Assembly (NCBI RefSeq): GCF_024346055.1
Contig: NZ_JAGQCH010000021.1
Span: 1 to 52,978 of the forward strand
Source of the DNA: Cyanobium sp. Cruz CV13-4-11
GTDB lineage: Bacteria > Cyanobacteriota > Cyanobacteriia > PCC-6307 > Cyanobiaceae
DNA length: 52,978 nt
Direction of reading: 5' to 3'
Below are positions 16,504-26,088 of this stretch, piece after piece. The notes beneath the pieces are model-generated. The model did no database searches. It had not been told where the DNA came from and saw only the letters and a program-made list of their open reading frames with translations. How positions within the stretch are numbered: the first letter of the stretch is position 1; each line of letters begins with the position of its first letter. A program made the translations under genes and the position numbers.

Positions 16504-17129
16504 ATGGAGCATGCCCTTCCCGAGCACGGCACCCTGCTGCACGTCGGCTGCGGATCAAAACACATCGACCGCACCCCCTTCGCCGGCAGTCACTGGCAGG
16601 AGGTGCGTTTCGACATCAACCCTGACGTGACTCCCGACCTGGTGGGAAGCCTCACGGATCTGGGTGCCGTAGCGGACGCCTCAATCGACGCCGTCTTCTC
16701 CTCCCACAACCTTGAGCACCTGTATGCCCATGAGGTCCCCAGGGCCCTGGCGGAGTTCCGGCGTGTCCTGCGTCCAGGAGGAATCGCAGTGATCACTTGC
16801 CCCGATCTGCAGACGGTGGCGGCCCTGGTGGCGGAGGACCGGCTGGTGGATACGGCCTACTTGAGCGGCATGGGACCGATCACCCCCCTCGACATGATTT
16901 ATGGCCACCGTGCCTCGCTGGAGGCCGGCAATCTGTACATGGCCCACCGCTGCGGGTTCACCCTCAAGGTGCTGCAGGCGACGATGCGGGCAGCCGGCTT
17001 CGCCCAATGCGCCAGCATGCGGCGCCCGAAGGCGTTCGACCTGTGGATCCTGGCCACCGTGGCGCCATGGCGCCATGGCCCGAGGAGGCGTTGCGGGCTG
17101 CGGCACAGCGGCTGCTGCCAGCGGGCTGA
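16504..17129 (+). CDS. SAM-dependent methyltransferase (type 11) with C-terminal frameshift
   Basis: Motif I LLHVGCGSKHIDRT, the acidic FDIN after strand 2, the SSHNLEHLYAHEVP segment and the LRPGGIAVITCPD strand identify a class I methyltransferase. The reading frame is normal until an 8-bp tandem duplication (GCGCCATG at 17062-17069 and 17070-17077). Removing one copy restores APWPEEALRAAAQRLLPAG and a stop at 17127-17129, giving about 205 aa. As it stands, the frame continues antisense through ldpA to about 17631, adding some 170 meaningless residues. An in-frame GTG at 16447 would lengthen the N-terminus by 19 residues, but MEHALPEHG at 16504 looks like the family start. Confidence 0.7.
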
Positions 17130-17148
17130 AGCGGCGACAGTCGACGGA

Positions 17149-18210
17149 TCAGGCGTCGGAATCGGCTGCCAGCCATGGCTGGACGAGCCCCTGGGCCTGA
17201 GCGAGGGCGCCGGGCCAGAGATCGGGGCAATCCAGCAGCCGCCGGCCACGCCCCTGGGCCTCCGCCAGCCAGGGTTGGAGCAGCACGCGGGCCACGCTGC
17301 CAAACCCCACGCCGGCGGCGCCACCGCGGCGGCGGGGAAAGCGCCGCAGCAGGGGAAGAGTGTACGCATTGGTACCGCCGGCCAGCTGCAGGGGACCCGG
17401 CGGCGCCAGCGGCGCCAGCCGCTCGAGCAGCCCCACCGCCGCATGGGCCGTGCCGGCCCCCACATCCCCGCTCATCGGCCGCCCATCCAGCTGCCAGAGG
17501 GGGCGGAAACCAGCCCCGCGCAGCAGGCGGAACCGCTGCCACAGCTCCGCCGCCAACCCTTCGGCCGTGGCGCCCCCCTCCAGGCCGGCGCTAACCGCCA
17601 CCCGGCGCAGCGCCACGCCGCTGGCGGCTAGCTGCACCACCCGTTCGGCGAAGGCGTCCAGGCGCCCGGGCCTGGTGTGCAGCTCCACCGCGTCCGGGGC
17701 CAGCTGCGCCATCAGGGCCCCCACGGCGGCCGGCTCCAGCACCTGGCTGCGCTCCTCGATCAGCCCCAGGGGGCAGGCGGGCAGGCAGCGGCCGCAGCCG
17801 TAGCAGCGCTCCGCCACCACCCCCCGCCCATCGATGGCCAGCGCAGGGCAGACCCGCTCACAGGGCCTCGGGCAGGACGGCGGACAGCGCTGCGGATCGA
17901 ACCAGGCTTTGCGGAAGTGGGGGTCGTGGCCATCACTGAGGCTGACCATCAGCCAGGGGCGCGCTGCGCCGTGGGCCTCCGCCCAGGCCAGGCCGCGCCG
18001 GGTGGCGGCCACCACGGCCGGATCAGCGGCCACGTCAATGCAATGCACCCCGGCCAGGGCATGGATGCCGGCCAGATCCTCGATGGCGGCCAGATCCTGG
18101 TTGCTGGCCCCGCCGATCAGCTTCACCCAGCAGCCGCGGGCCAGGGCCTGCTCCGGGTCCCGGGCCATGGCCGCCATGGGGTGCGCAAAGGGGTGGGCCG
18201 ATCCTGCCAC
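17149..18210 (-). CDS. ldpA: Circadian input iron-sulfur protein LdpA
   Basis: LdpA senses the redox/light state and adjusts clock period in Synechococcus. The N-terminal domain has WVKLIGGASNQDL and GVHCIDVAADPAVV. In the middle are two Cys-rich ferredoxin-like motifs, CPPSCPRPCERVCP and CYGCGRCLPACPLG, able to hold 4Fe-4S clusters. The rest is a TIM-barrel-like DUF561-type region with VELHTRPGR and QLDGRPMSGD. The likely functional start could be an internal Met (MARDPEQALARG) 15 residues in, since homologues begin near there. It is 11 bp downstream of the antiporter gene, in an operon-like row with ndhN. Confidence 0.88.
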   Translation of the reverse strand: MAGSAHPFAHPMAAMARDPEQALARGCWVKLIGGASNQDLAAIEDLAGIHALAGVHCIDVAADPAVVAATRRGLAWAEAHGAARPWLMVSLSDGHDPHFRKAWFDPQRCPPSCPRPCERVCPALAIDGRGVVAERCYGCGRCLPACPLGLIEERSQVLEPAAVGALMAQLAPDAVELHTRPGRLDAFAERVVQLAASGVALRRVAVSAGLEGGATAEGLAAELWQRFRLLRGAGFRPLWQLDGRPMSGDVGAGTAHAAVGLLERLAPLAPPGPLQLAGGTNAYTLPLLRRFPRRRGGAAGVGFGSVARVLLQPWLAEAQGRGRRLLDCPDLWPGALAQAQGLVQPWLAADSDA

Positions 18211-18221
18211 CAGCCGTGGGC

Positions 18222-19472
18222 TCAGCCGGGCTGGGGCAGCTCCGGCGGCGCCTCGGGCTGGGCGAGCCCCAGGCGGTTCACCAGCCAGGGGGCCGTGAAG
18301 CCCTGCAGGCCCACGGTCATCAGGATCGTCAGGAACACCAGCCCCTTGAGGGCCCCGCCGCCGGGCACCTCGGCCCGGTCAAGTTCGAGGGCGAAGAGGC
18401 TCACCACCGCCGCGGTGACGATGCCGCGCGGAGCGATCCAGCTGAGCAGCGCCTTCTCCTTCCAGTCGAGGCTGGGCAGCCCCAGGCCCGTCAGCTGGAT
18501 CAGGGGCCAGCGCACCAGCATCAGGGCCACGACGCAACCCAGGCCACCCAGGCCCAGGGGGCTCAGTTCCGCCCAGGAGACATCGGCCGCCAGCAGGGGG
18601 AACAGCACGGTGATGGCCAGCATGGCCAGCTGGCGGATCAGCGCATCGAGCTGGGTGGCGGCCGCATCGAGGCGCAACCCCACCACCACCCCGGCGCTCA
18701 CGGCCGCCGGCAGACCCGATTCCGGCAGCAGGGCCTCACAGCCACTGAACAGCAGAAACAGCACCCCCAGGGTGAGCTGCAGCTCCAGACCACTGGGCTC
18801 AGCCGTCCCCTCTCCGCCCCTGGCCGCCGCCAGGGCGCCCAGGCGCCGGAGGGCCTCCGAGAGCAGCAGACCAGCCAGTCCGCCGAGGGCCACCCCGCCC
18901 CCCAGGCGCAGCAACAGCCGGGAGGCCACCTCCTGCCAGCCACCCAGGTCGCCCAGGGTCACCTGGAGCAGCACCAGGCCCAGCACCGCACTGACCGGTT
19001 CGAGGATCAGACCTTCGGCCTCCAGCAGCTGGCCCAGCTTCGGGGCCAGCCGCAGCTGGCGCACCATCGGGCTCACCACCGTGGGACCGGTGGCCAGGGC
19101 AATCGCCCCGTAGACCAGCGCCAGCGACCAGGGCAGGCCGGCCAGGGCGTGGGCCAGCAGGGCCGCCACGGGCAGACCCAGCACCAGGCGCACCAGCACC
19201 AGCTGGAGCACCGAGCGCTGCAGATCGCGGCCGGCCAGGCGCAGGTTGAGACCGCCGTCGAAGAGCACCAGGCTCACCAGGAGGCCCACCAACGGCTCGA
19301 GACCGGCGCCGAGGTTCTCGGGATGGACGAGGCCAAAGCCGGCATGGCCCGCCAGCAGCCCCATGCCCAGCAGCAGCACCACCGCGGGCTGGCCGGTGAC
19401 CCAGGCCGTCGCCTGGGCGAGGGAGCCGGCGAAGAAGGCCGAACCCCAGATCAGTGCCAGCCGCTCACTCAA
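18222..19472 (-). CDS. CPA1-family cation:proton antiporter
   Basis: This 416-aa protein is almost entirely hydrophobic, with about 12 predicted spans. The first is GSAFFAGSLAQATAWV. The helices that carry ion-binding residues in this family are recognisable: SLVLFDGGLNL, GAIALATGPTVVSPMVRQLRL and LLEAEGLILEPVSAVLGL, where a Glu replaces the more usual Asp before Pro. SWIAPRGIVTAAVVSLF is the conserved region near the C-terminus. It probably exchanges Na+ or K+ for H+ across the plasma or thylakoid membrane. It sits between ndhN and ldpA, 48 bp and 11 bp from them. Confidence 0.88.
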   Translation of the reverse strand: MSERLALIWGSAFFAGSLAQATAWVTGQPAVVLLLGMGLLAGHAGFGLVHPENLGAGLEPLVGLLVSLVLFDGGLNLRLAGRDLQRSVLQLVLVRLVLGLPVAALLAHALAGLPWSLALVYGAIALATGPTVVSPMVRQLRLAPKLGQLLEAEGLILEPVSAVLGLVLLQVTLGDLGGWQEVASRLLLRLGGGVALGGLAGLLLSEALRRLGALAAARGGEGTAEPSGLELQLTLGVLFLLFSGCEALLPESGLPAAVSAGVVVGLRLDAAATQLDALIRQLAMLAITVLFPLLAADVSWAELSPLGLGGLGCVVALMLVRWPLIQLTGLGLPSLDWKEKALLSWIAPRGIVTAAVVSLFALELDRAEVPGGGALKGLVFLTILMTVGLQGFTAPWLVNRLGLAQPEAPPELPQPG

Positions 19473-19520
19473 CGCGCTTGGAGTCTGCGTGACGAGCCCA
19501 GGCTATGGGCTGGATCAGGC

Positions 19521-19982
19521 TCAGGCAGGAACGAGCTGCTCCAGGGGCTGCCAGCGCAGGGCCCGGGCACCGCCCATCTCCACCACCAGCTTCAGCCGCG
19601 GTTCGCGGCGGCAGAGGTCGCAGAGGGCGGCGAGCTCGGAGCTGCTGAGCACCTGGCCCTCCAGCAGCCACAGCAGCACCTGCCCTTCGCCGGCCAGCTG
19701 GGGGCCGAGCAGGGGCATCACCCGCTGCACCTCGCCCACGGCGGCCGCCCGGCCGACGCTGTGGTGGCCCAGGTGGGGCGGACGGATGCCGTGCAGTTGC
19801 AGGAGATAGGCCTCCGGATCCCCAAGCCCGCGGGCGGAGGTGAGGTGGGCCCTGTAGCCGGCCGCCCGCAGCCGCCGCAGCAGGCGCGTTTCGGCGCCCC
19901 CCTCCAGGGGAACGAACAGAGCGAGGGCACCGCAGCGCTCCAGCTCGGTGCGGAAACCACGGCCGGTCATCAGCAGAGGCAT
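19521..19982 (-). CDS. ndhN: NAD(P)H-quinone oxidoreductase subunit N (NDH-1)
   Basis: NdhN is a cyanobacterial/plant-type peripheral subunit of the thylakoid NDH-1 complex used in cyclic electron flow and respiration. The start at 19982 gives [20 protein letters not shown]. Conserved blocks follow: [69 protein letters not shown]. The length of 153 aa is normal. Open frame upstream of 19982 (24 codons) has no family similarity. It heads a minus-strand row ndhN-antiporter-ldpA. Confidence 0.92.
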   Translation of the reverse strand: MPLLMTGRGFRTELERCGALALFVPLEGGAETRLLRRLRAAGYRAHLTSARGLGDPEAYLLQLHGIRPPHLGHHSVGRAAAVGEVQRVMPLLGPQLAGEGQVLLWLLEGQVLSSSELAALCDLCRREPRLKLVVEMGGARALRWQPLEQLVPA

Positions 19983-20396
19983 CGGGAGCGGCAGGCGAAT
20001 CGCCGGATGAGTCTGGCAGCCGGTGCGGGCCCCGGGGGTGGTGGTGCACACCATGGGGTAAGGTTGTCTCTTGTGCTGATGATCTGTGCCCGTCCGCTAG
20101 CCGGGCCTCCAGAGAACAGCACGGGGTCCGTCAGTGGTGACGAACCCTTCCTGGCCCGTACGACTCCTGCAACGCTTCGTCGTTGCCGTGACCGTCGGGA
20201 TACTGCCCGAGGCCTCACCGCTTCCGGCAAGTCCCAGCCCGCTGATTCGCCTCGCTAGCCCCTGACCCTCGGGTCAATCTGCGATTCCACGAATTCAGCC
20301 CCCCGCCGCCCAGCGGATCCTCCACGGATTTCAGGCCTTGGCCCTTGATCCATGGCGGCACGCCGCGGCTGTCCAGCTGGTGTTGTTCTCCCTCCC
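19983..20396. promoter_or_regulatory. Divergent regulatory space between ndhN and the ribosomal operon, with a hairpin
   Basis: The 414 bp between the ndhN and rplC starts hold no convincing gene. TGACCC-TC-GGGTCA at 20263-20276 is a perfect 6-bp-arm palindrome. The region around 20060-20095 (GGTTGTCTCTTGTGCTGATGATCTG) is the least GC-rich and is the most plausible promoter zone, but I cannot assign -35/-10 pairs. A long 5' leader for rplC is therefore likely. Confidence 0.4.
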
Positions 20397-21044
20397 ATGT
20401 CCATCGGCATTCTTGGGAAGAAGCTGGGTATGTCCCAGTTCTTCGACGAAGAAGGCAAATCCATTCCGGTCACCTTGATCGAAGCGGGTCCCTGCCGCAT
20501 CACCCAAATCAAGAGCGAAGCCACCGACGGTTACACCGCGGTGCAGCTTGGCTTCGGCGAGACGCGCGACAAACTCGTCAACAAGCCCGCCAAGGGCCAC
20601 CTGGCCAAATCCGGCGAGGCGCCCCTGCGGCACCTCAAGGAGTACCGGCTGGAGGCCATCGACGGTCTCGAGCTGGGGGCGCCCGTCACCGTCGGTGACT
20701 TCAGCCCCGGCCAGAAGGTCGACGTCAGCGGCGACACGATCGGTCGTGGTTTCTCGGGCCTCCAGAAGCGCCACGGCTTCAGCCGCGGCCCCATGAGCCA
20801 CGGCTCCAAGAACCACCGCGAGCCAGGCTCCATCGGCGCCGGCACCACCCCAGGCCGGGTCTACCCCGGCAAACGGATGGCCGGTCGCTACGGCGGCAAG
20901 CAGATCACCACCCGCGGCCTCACCATCCTCAAGGTGGATGCGGAACGCAATCTGCTCGTCGTCAAGGGCTCCGTACCCGGCAAGCCCGGCGCCCTGCTCG
21001 ACATCCGCCCGGCCCGGCGGGTGGGCGTCCCCGCAGCGAACTGA
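20397..21044 (+). CDS. rplC: 50S ribosomal protein L3
   Basis: L3 is a 23S rRNA-binding assembly initiator whose loop reaches towards the peptidyl transferase centre. [16 protein letters not shown] is the bacterial L3 start, so the frame upstream from 20352 was discarded. The long central signature is intact: [37 protein letters not shown] and [12 protein letters not shown]. The length is 215 aa. It is the first gene of the superoperon here because rpsJ, which precedes it in E. coli, is elsewhere. Confidence 0.98.
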   Translation: MSIGILGKKLGMSQFFDEEGKSIPVTLIEAGPCRITQIKSEATDGYTAVQLGFGETRDKLVNKPAKGHLAKSGEAPLRHLKEYRLEAIDGLELGAPVTVGDFSPGQKVDVSGDTIGRGFSGLQKRHGFSRGPMSHGSKNHREPGSIGAGTTPGRVYPGKRMAGRYGGKQITTRGLTILKVDAERNLLVVKGSVPGKPGALLDIRPARRVGVPAAN

Positions 21045-21055
21045 GGAGAACACCC

Positions 21056-21691
21056 ATGACTGACTGTGTGATTCGCGACTGGCAAGGCAAGGAGAGCGGC
21101 AAGGCTCCCCTCGACCTCAAGGTCGCCAAGGAAACATCCGCCAAAGGCCTGCTGCACAGGGCCGTCGTGCGCCAGCTGGCCCATACCCGTCAGGGCACCG
21201 CCAGCACCCTCACCCGCGCCGAAGTGGCCGGTGGCGGCCGCAAGCCCTACAAGCAGAAAGGCACCGGCCGGGCCCGCCAGGGCTCGATCCGCACCCCCCT
21301 GCGGCCCGGCGGTGGCGTGATCTTCGGACCCAAGCCCCGCAGCTATGCCGTGGCGATGAACCGCAAGGAGCGTCGCCTGGCCCTTCGCACCGCCCTGATG
21401 AGCCGCGTCGCGGACATCACCGTGGTGAAGGGCTTCGGCGCCGGGCTCGACACCCCCAAAACCAAGGAGATCACCGCCGCCCTGTCCCGCTTCGGCATCG
21501 AGGCCGGCGACAAGGTGCTGCTGATCCTCGATGGCGCTCCCGAGGCGGTGACCCGCTCGGTGCGCAATCTCGAGAAGGTGAAGCTGATCGCCGCTGATCA
21601 GCTCAACGTGTTCGATCTGCTCCATGCCAACAAGCTGGTGCTCAGCGAAGAGGCACTGGCGAAGATTCAGGAGGTCTACGGCGATGTCTGA
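21056..21691 (+). CDS. rplD: 50S ribosomal protein L4
   Basis: L4 lines the peptide exit tunnel. The tunnel loop is clear: [19 protein letters not shown] followed by [15 protein letters not shown]. The start is fixed by the AGGAG site 7 bp before the ATG, 11 bp after rplC. The length is 211 aa. Its last 8 bases overlap the start of rplW, so the two are translationally coupled. In E. coli L4 autoregulates the operon; nothing here shows that. Confidence 0.98.
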   Translation: MTDCVIRDWQGKESGKAPLDLKVAKETSAKGLLHRAVVRQLAHTRQGTASTLTRAEVAGGGRKPYKQKGTGRARQGSIRTPLRPGGGVIFGPKPRSYAVAMNRKERRLALRTALMSRVADITVVKGFGAGLDTPKTKEITAALSRFGIEAGDKVLLILDGAPEAVTRSVRNLEKVKLIAADQLNVFDLLHANKLVLSEEALAKIQEVYGDV

Positions 21692-21986
21692 GCGTTTTGC
21701 AGGCCGGCTGGCGGACGTGATCCGTCGCCCGCTGATCACTGAGAAGGCCACCAGGGCCATCGAGATCAACCAGTACACCTTCGAGGTGGACCATCGGGCC
21801 GCCAAGCCCGACATCAAGGCGGCCGTCGAGCATCTGTTCGACGTCAAGGTCGTCGGCGTCAGCACCATGAATCCCCCCCGCCGCTCCCGTCGGGTGGGCC
21901 GCTTCGCCGGCAAACGCGCCCAGGTGAAGAAAGCCGTGGTGCGCCTTGCCGAAGGCAACGCCATCCAGCTGTTCCCTGAGTCCTGA
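21684..21986 (+). CDS. rplW: 50S ribosomal protein L23
   Basis: L23 sits at the exit-tunnel rim and is the docking site for trigger factor and [21 protein letters not shown] and [20 protein letters not shown] are family-typical, followed by the basic [19 protein letters not shown] extension loop. The length is 100 aa. GGAGGT inside the rplD end serves as ribosome-binding site, and the gene overlaps rplD by 8 bases. Confidence 0.97.
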   Translation: MSERFAGRLADVIRRPLITEKATRAIEINQYTFEVDHRAAKPDIKAAVEHLFDVKVVGVSTMNPPRRSRRVGRFAGKRAQVKKAVVRLAEGNAIQLFPES

Positions 21987-22001
21987 GGGGTCTGAAACAC
22001 C

Positions 22002-22865
22002 ATGGCAATTCGTAAGTACAGGCCCAACACCCCCGGCACCCGCACGCTGGTCGTCACCGACTTCAGCGACATCACGGGCAAGAACCGGGAACGGGGCCTG
22101 GTGGTGTCCAAGCACCGCCACAAGGGTCGCAACAACCGCGGCGTGATCACCTGCCGCCACCGCGGCGGTGGCCACAAGCGCCTCTACCGCATCGTCGACT
22201 TCCGTCGCGATAAGCACGGGGTGAGCGCCAAGGTGGCCGCGATCCACTACGACCCGCACCGCAACGCCCGTCTGGCGCTGCTCTATTACACCGACGGCGA
22301 GAAGCGCTACATCCTCGCTCCCGCCAATGTGGCCGTGGGCCAGAGCGTCATCTCCGGTCCGGACGCCCCGATCGAGAACGGCAACGCCCTTCCCCTCTCG
22401 GCCATCCCCCTGGGTTCGAGCGTCCACAACGTCGAGCTTTACGCCGGTCGCGGCGGCCAGATGGTCCGCACCGCCGGGGCCAGCGCCCAGGTGGTGGCCA
22501 AGGAAGGCGACTACGTCGCCCTCAAGCTGCCCTCCACCGAGGTGCGGCTGGTGCGCCGGGAGTGCTACGCCACCCTCGGTGAGGTGGGCAACTCCGAACA
22601 GCGCAACACCAGCCTGGGCAAGGCCGGCCGCAAGCGCTGGCTGGGCCGCCGTCCGGAAGTGCGCGGCAGCGTGATGAACCCCTGCGACCACCCCCACGGG
22701 GGCGGCGAAGGCCGGGCACCGATCGGCCGCTCCGGTCCTGTCACGCCCTGGGGCAAACCCGCCCTGGGCCTCAAGACCCGCAAACGCAACAAGCCGAGCA
22801 ACCGGTTCGTGCTGCGGAAACGACGCCGCACCTCCAAACGGAGCCGTGGCGGACGCGACTCCTGA
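22002..22865 (+). CDS. rplB: 50S ribosomal protein L2
   Basis: L2 is needed for subunit joining and peptidyl transfer. The 287-aa protein has the N-terminal [14 protein letters not shown], the central [16 protein letters not shown] and the C-terminal signature [18 protein letters not shown] that contains the conserved His. It ends in a strongly basic tail ([14 protein letters not shown]). GAGGGG lies 12 bp before the ATG. Confidence 0.98.
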   Translation: MAIRKYRPNTPGTRTLVVTDFSDITGKNRERGLVVSKHRHKGRNNRGVITCRHRGGGHKRLYRIVDFRRDKHGVSAKVAAIHYDPHRNARLALLYYTDGEKRYILAPANVAVGQSVISGPDAPIENGNALPLSAIPLGSSVHNVELYAGRGGQMVRTAGASAQVVAKEGDYVALKLPSTEVRLVRRECYATLGEVGNSEQRNTSLGKAGRKRWLGRRPEVRGSVMNPCDHPHGGGEGRAPIGRSGPVTPWGKPALGLKTRKRNKPSNRFVLRKRRRTSKRSRGGRDS

Positions 22866-22900
22866 TGACCCACACCGCTCTGCTGTTCGCCTGATCCGCC

Positions 22901-23176
22901 ATGGGACGCTCACTCAAAAAAGGCCCGTTCGTCGCCGACCACCTGCTTCGCAAGGTCGAGAAGCAGAACGCTGCCGACGACAAGACCGTGATCAAGACCT
23001 GGTCACGGGCCTCCACCATCCTGCCGATGATGATCGGCCACACCATTGCCGTTCACAACGGCAAGGCCCACGTGCCCGTCTACGTGACGGAGCAGATGGT
23101 GGGCCACAAGCTGGGCGAATTCGCCCCCACCCGCACATTCCGCGGTCACATCAAAGACAAGAAGGGAGGCCGCTGA
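22901..23176 (+). CDS. rpsS: 30S ribosomal protein S19
   Basis: S19 binds 16S rRNA in the head with S13. [20 protein letters not shown] and [20 protein letters not shown] are canonical, as is the end [17 protein letters not shown]. The length is 91 aa. There is no Shine-Dalgarno-like sequence in the 35-bp spacer after rplB, so initiation may rely on coupling or on an unstructured leader. Confidence 0.98.
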   Translation: MGRSLKKGPFVADHLLRKVEKQNAADDKTVIKTWSRASTILPMMIGHTIAVHNGKAHVPVYVTEQMVGHKLGEFAPTRTFRGHIKDKKGGR

Positions 23177-23180
23177 TCCG

Positions 23181-23540
23181 ATGGCAACCACCACACCCGA
23201 CACCCAGGCCCTGGCACACGGCCGCTTCATCCGCGGTTCCGTGTCGAAGGTGCGCCGGGTTCTCGATCAGATCCGGGGTCGCACCTACCGCGACGCCCTG
23301 ATCATGCTCGAGTTCATGCCCTACCGCTCCACCGGCCCGATCACCAAGGTGCTCCGCTCTGCGGTCGCCAATGCCGAGCACAACCTCGGCCTCGATCCGG
23401 CCACCCTGGTCATCAGCCAGGCCAGCGCCGACATGGGCCCCTCCCTGAAGCGCTTCCGGCCCCGGGCCCAGGGCCGCGCCTTCGCCATCAAAAAGCAAAC
23501 CTGCCACATCAGCATTGCTGTGGCAGCGCCCACCGCCTGA
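23181..23540 (+). CDS. rplV: 50S ribosomal protein L22
   Basis: L22 lines the exit tunnel with L4. Typical segments are [32 protein letters not shown] and the hairpin [20 protein letters not shown]. The length is 119 aa. The GGAGG that ends rpsS lies 11 bp before the ATG. The stop overlaps no neighbour; rpsC begins 20 bp later. Confidence 0.97.
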   Translation: MATTTPDTQALAHGRFIRGSVSKVRRVLDQIRGRTYRDALIMLEFMPYRSTGPITKVLRSAVANAEHNLGLDPATLVISQASADMGPSLKRFRPRAQGRAFAIKKQTCHISIAVAAPTA

Positions 23541-23559
23541 CCCCCGAGGACACCGCCCG

Positions 23560-24288
23560 ATGGGACACAAGATCCATCCAACCGGCCTGCGCCTGGGGAT
23601 CACCCAGGATCACCGCTCCCGCTGGTACGCCCCAAGCAAGACCTATCCCGTCCTCCTTCAGGAGGACGACCGGATCCGTTCGTTCATCAACAAGAAGTAC
23701 GCCGCCGCCGGCATCAGCGACGTGCTGATCGCCCGTAAGGCCGACCAGCTCGAAGTGGAACTCAAGACCGCCCGTCCGGGCGTTCTCGTGGGCCGCCAGG
23801 GCAGCGGCATCGAGGAGCTGCGCACCGGCATCCAGAAGACCCTCGGCGATGCCCACCGTCAGGTGCGCATCAACGTGGTCGAGGTGGAGCGGGTCGACGC
23901 CGACGCCTTCCTGCTGGCCGAGTACATCGCCCAGCAGCTGGAGAAGCGGGTGGCCTTCCGGCGCGTCATGCGCATGGCGGTGCAACGCGCCCAGCGGGCC
24001 GGCGTGCTGGGTCTGAAGCTCCAGGTGAGTGGCCGCCTCAACGGCGCCGAAATCGCCCGGACGGAGTGGACCCGCGAGGGTCGCGTGCCCCTGCACACGC
24101 TCCGCGCCGACATCGACTACGCCACCAAGGTGGCCACCACCACCTATGGGGTCCTGGGCATCAAGGTCTGGGTGTTCAAAGGGGAGGTGCTTCCCGGTCA
24201 GCAAGACCAGCTGCCCGTGGGTGGAGCACCGAAACGCCGCGCCAACCGCCGGCCGCAACAGTTCGAAGACCGCTCCAACGAGGAGTGA
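23560..24288 (+). CDS. rpsC: 30S ribosomal protein S3
   Basis: S3 lies at the mRNA entry channel. [16 protein letters not shown] marks the start at 23560; the frame before it overlaps rplV and is not coding. A KH domain carries the loop [11 protein letters not shown], and the C-terminal S3 domain has [15 protein letters not shown] and [13 protein letters not shown]. The length is 242 aa with a basic/acidic mixed tail ([17 protein letters not shown]). Confidence 0.98.
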   Translation: MGHKIHPTGLRLGITQDHRSRWYAPSKTYPVLLQEDDRIRSFINKKYAAAGISDVLIARKADQLEVELKTARPGVLVGRQGSGIEELRTGIQKTLGDAHRQVRINVVEVERVDADAFLLAEYIAQQLEKRVAFRRVMRMAVQRAQRAGVLGLKLQVSGRLNGAEIARTEWTREGRVPLHTLRADIDYATKVATTTYGVLGIKVWVFKGEVLPGQQDQLPVGGAPKRRANRRPQQFEDRSNEE

Positions 24289-24304
24289 TCAGGAGGCCTG
24301 AACC

Positions 24305-24763
24305 ATGCTGAGTCCAAAACGCGTCAAGTTCCGAAAACAGCAGCGAGGCCGCATGCGCGGCATCGCCACGCGCGGCAACACGATCGCCTTCGGCGATTTC
24401 GCCCTGCAGGCCCAGGAGTGCGGGTGGATCACCTCCCGTCAGATCGAGGCCAGCCGCCGTGCCATGACCCGCTACGTCAAGCGGGGGGGCAAGATCTGGA
24501 TCCGGATCTTCCCCGACAAACCCGTCACCATGCGGCCTGCCGAAACCCGCATGGGTTCCGGTAAGGGCAACCCGGAATTCTGGGTGGCCGTGATCAAGCC
24601 GGGCCGCATTCTCTTCGAGATGGGTGGCCCCGAGATCACGCCCGAAATCGCCAAGGAAGCCATGCGTCTGGCCCAGTTCAAACTGCCGCTCAAGACGAAG
24701 TTCCTCGCCCTGGCCGACCAGGTGGCAGCCGCCCCCGAACCCGCCCTCGCAGTGGAGTCCTGA
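24305..24763 (+). CDS. rplP: 50S ribosomal protein L16
   Basis: L16 organises the A site of the 50S subunit. [19 protein letters not shown] and [20 protein letters not shown] are diagnostic. The product is 152 aa, about 15 longer than E. coli L16, because of an Ala/Pro-rich tail ([15 protein letters not shown]). A strong AGGAGG precedes the ATG, and rpmC starts 3 bp after the stop. Confidence 0.98.
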   Translation: MLSPKRVKFRKQQRGRMRGIATRGNTIAFGDFALQAQECGWITSRQIEASRRAMTRYVKRGGKIWIRIFPDKPVTMRPAETRMGSGKGNPEFWVAVIKPGRILFEMGGPEITPEIAKEAMRLAQFKLPLKTKFLALADQVAAAPEPALAVES

Positions 24764-24765
24764 CC

Positions 24766-24978
24766 ATGGCCCGTCCCACCATCACCGATGTGCGTTCGCT
24801 CAGCGACGCCCAGATCGCCGAACAGATCGATGGCGTCCGCCGCGAACTGTTCGACCTCCGCTTCCAGCAGGCCACCCGCCGTCTGGAGCACCCGCACCGC
24901 TTCAAGGAGTCCCGCATCAAGCTGGCCCACCTGCTGACGGTGCAGGAGGAGCGTCAGCGCTCCACCGTCGCCTCCTGA
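24766..24978 (+). CDS. rpmC: 50S ribosomal protein L29
   Basis: L29 is a small two-helix protein near the exit tunnel that helps bind SRP and trigger factor. [20 protein letters not shown] and the [18 protein letters not shown] region match the family. The length is 70 aa. GGAG lies 10 bp upstream, inside the rplP end. Confidence 0.96.
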   Translation: MARPTITDVRSLSDAQIAEQIDGVRRELFDLRFQQATRRLEHPHRFKESRIKLAHLLTVQEERQRSTVAS

Positions 24979-24995
24979 TTCCCCCCTCGATCCCC

Positions 24996-25247
24996 ATGGC
25001 ACTCAAGGAAAGGGTCGGCACCGTCGTCAGCGACAAGATGGACAAAACGGTGGTGGTGGCGGTGGAAAACCGCTTCCCCCACCCCATCTATCAAAAGACC
25101 GTCCGCCGCACCACCCGCTACAAAGCCCACGACGAAGCCAACAGCTGCCGCGTGGGCGACCGGGTCCGCATCACCGAGACCCGTCCCCTCAGCCGCACCA
25201 AACGGTGGGCCGTGGCTGAAGTTCTCTCCACCACCAGCGCCGGCTGA
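24996..25247 (+). CDS. rpsQ: 30S ribosomal protein S17
   Basis: S17 is an OB-fold primary 16S rRNA binder. [20 protein letters not shown] fixes the start at 24996; an open frame running in from rplP was rejected. [19 protein letters not shown] and [18 protein letters not shown] follow. The length is 83 aa. The spacer before it is pyrimidine-rich (CCCCCCTCGATCCCC) with no Shine-Dalgarno motif. Confidence 0.97.
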   Translation: MALKERVGTVVSDKMDKTVVVAVENRFPHPIYQKTVRRTTRYKAHDEANSCRVGDRVRITETRPLSRTKRWAVAEVLSTTSAG

Positions 25248-25257
25248 GGAACCCCCC

Positions 25258-25623
25258 ATGATTCAGCAGGAAACCTTCCTCAACGTCGCTGACAACAGCG
25301 GCGCCAAGCGCATCCAGTGCATCCGGGTGCTCGGCACCAACCGTCGCTACGCCCACGTGGGCGATGTGATCGTGGCCGCCGTCAAGGACGCGATGCCCAA
25401 CATGGGCGTCAAGAAGTCGGATGTGGTCAAGGCCGTGGTGGTGCGCACCCGCGCCACGCTGCGCCGTGACACCGGCAACGCCATCCGCTTCGACGACAAC
25501 GCCGCAGTGATCCTGGGCAACGACAACAACCCCAAGGGCACCCGGGTCTTCGGTCCGGTCGCCCGGGAGCTGCGCGAGCGCAACTTCACCAAGATCGTGT
25601 CCCTGGCTCCGGAGGTGATCTGA
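25258..25623 (+). CDS. rplN: 50S ribosomal protein L14
   Basis: L14 lies at the subunit interface and contacts 16S helix 14. [40 protein letters not shown] and [20 protein letters not shown] are conserved. The length is 121 aa, as usual. GAGG precedes the ATG, and rplX begins one base after the stop. Confidence 0.98.
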   Translation: MIQQETFLNVADNSGAKRIQCIRVLGTNRRYAHVGDVIVAAVKDAMPNMGVKKSDVVKAVVVRTRATLRRDTGNAIRFDDNAAVILGNDNNPKGTRVFGPVARELRERNFTKIVSLAPEVI

Positions 25624-25624
25624 G

Positions 25625-25981
25625 ATGGCCACCGCAACCCCCAAGGCCAGGCCCGTTGAGCGCATCAAGATGCGCATCCGCAAAGGTGACACCGTCCAGG
25701 TGATCGCCGGAAAGGATCGGGGCAAGACCGGCGAGGTGCTGCGCACCCTGCCCAACGAAAACCGTGTCGTGGTGCAGGGCATCAACCTGCGCACCCGCCA
25801 CGTCAAACCCACCCAGGAAGGTGAGACGGGCCGCATCGTCACCGAGGAAGCGTCCCTGCACGCCTCCAACGTGATGCTGTACTCCACCGCCAACAAGGTC
25901 GCCAGCCGGGTGGAGATCGTCGTCCAGGACGACGGCAGCAAGAAGCGCCGCCTCAAGAAGACCGGGGAGGTGCTCGACTGA
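25625..25981 (+). CDS. rplX: 50S ribosomal protein L24
   Basis: L24 starts 50S assembly. The KOW motif is [20 protein letters not shown] (residues ~20-39), and [16 protein letters not shown] is the conserved follow-up. The length is 118 aa, with a basic end ([14 protein letters not shown]). The GGAGGTGATCTGAG just before the ATG is the strongest ribosome-binding site in the operon. A 107-bp C-rich spacer follows. Confidence 0.97.
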   Translation: MATATPKARPVERIKMRIRKGDTVQVIAGKDRGKTGEVLRTLPNENRVVVQGINLRTRHVKPTQEGETGRIVTEEASLHASNVMLYSTANKVASRVEIVVQDDGSKKRRLKKTGEVLD

Positions 25982-26088
25982 CCGCCCCCCACCGCGTCAC
26001 CCCCGACGACGCCCCCGCTCCGCATCCCTGCTCCCCTCCCCCGTCCGCCTTCTGACCACGTCCAGAAGCGCCCCCCCATCCCCCCGTC

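Noticed and set aside
18216-20258. Long plus-strand open frame opposite the antiporter and ndhN
   Set aside because: The composition is dominated by Gln/His/Gly/Arg and it mirrors two conserved minus-strand genes, so it is a shadow.
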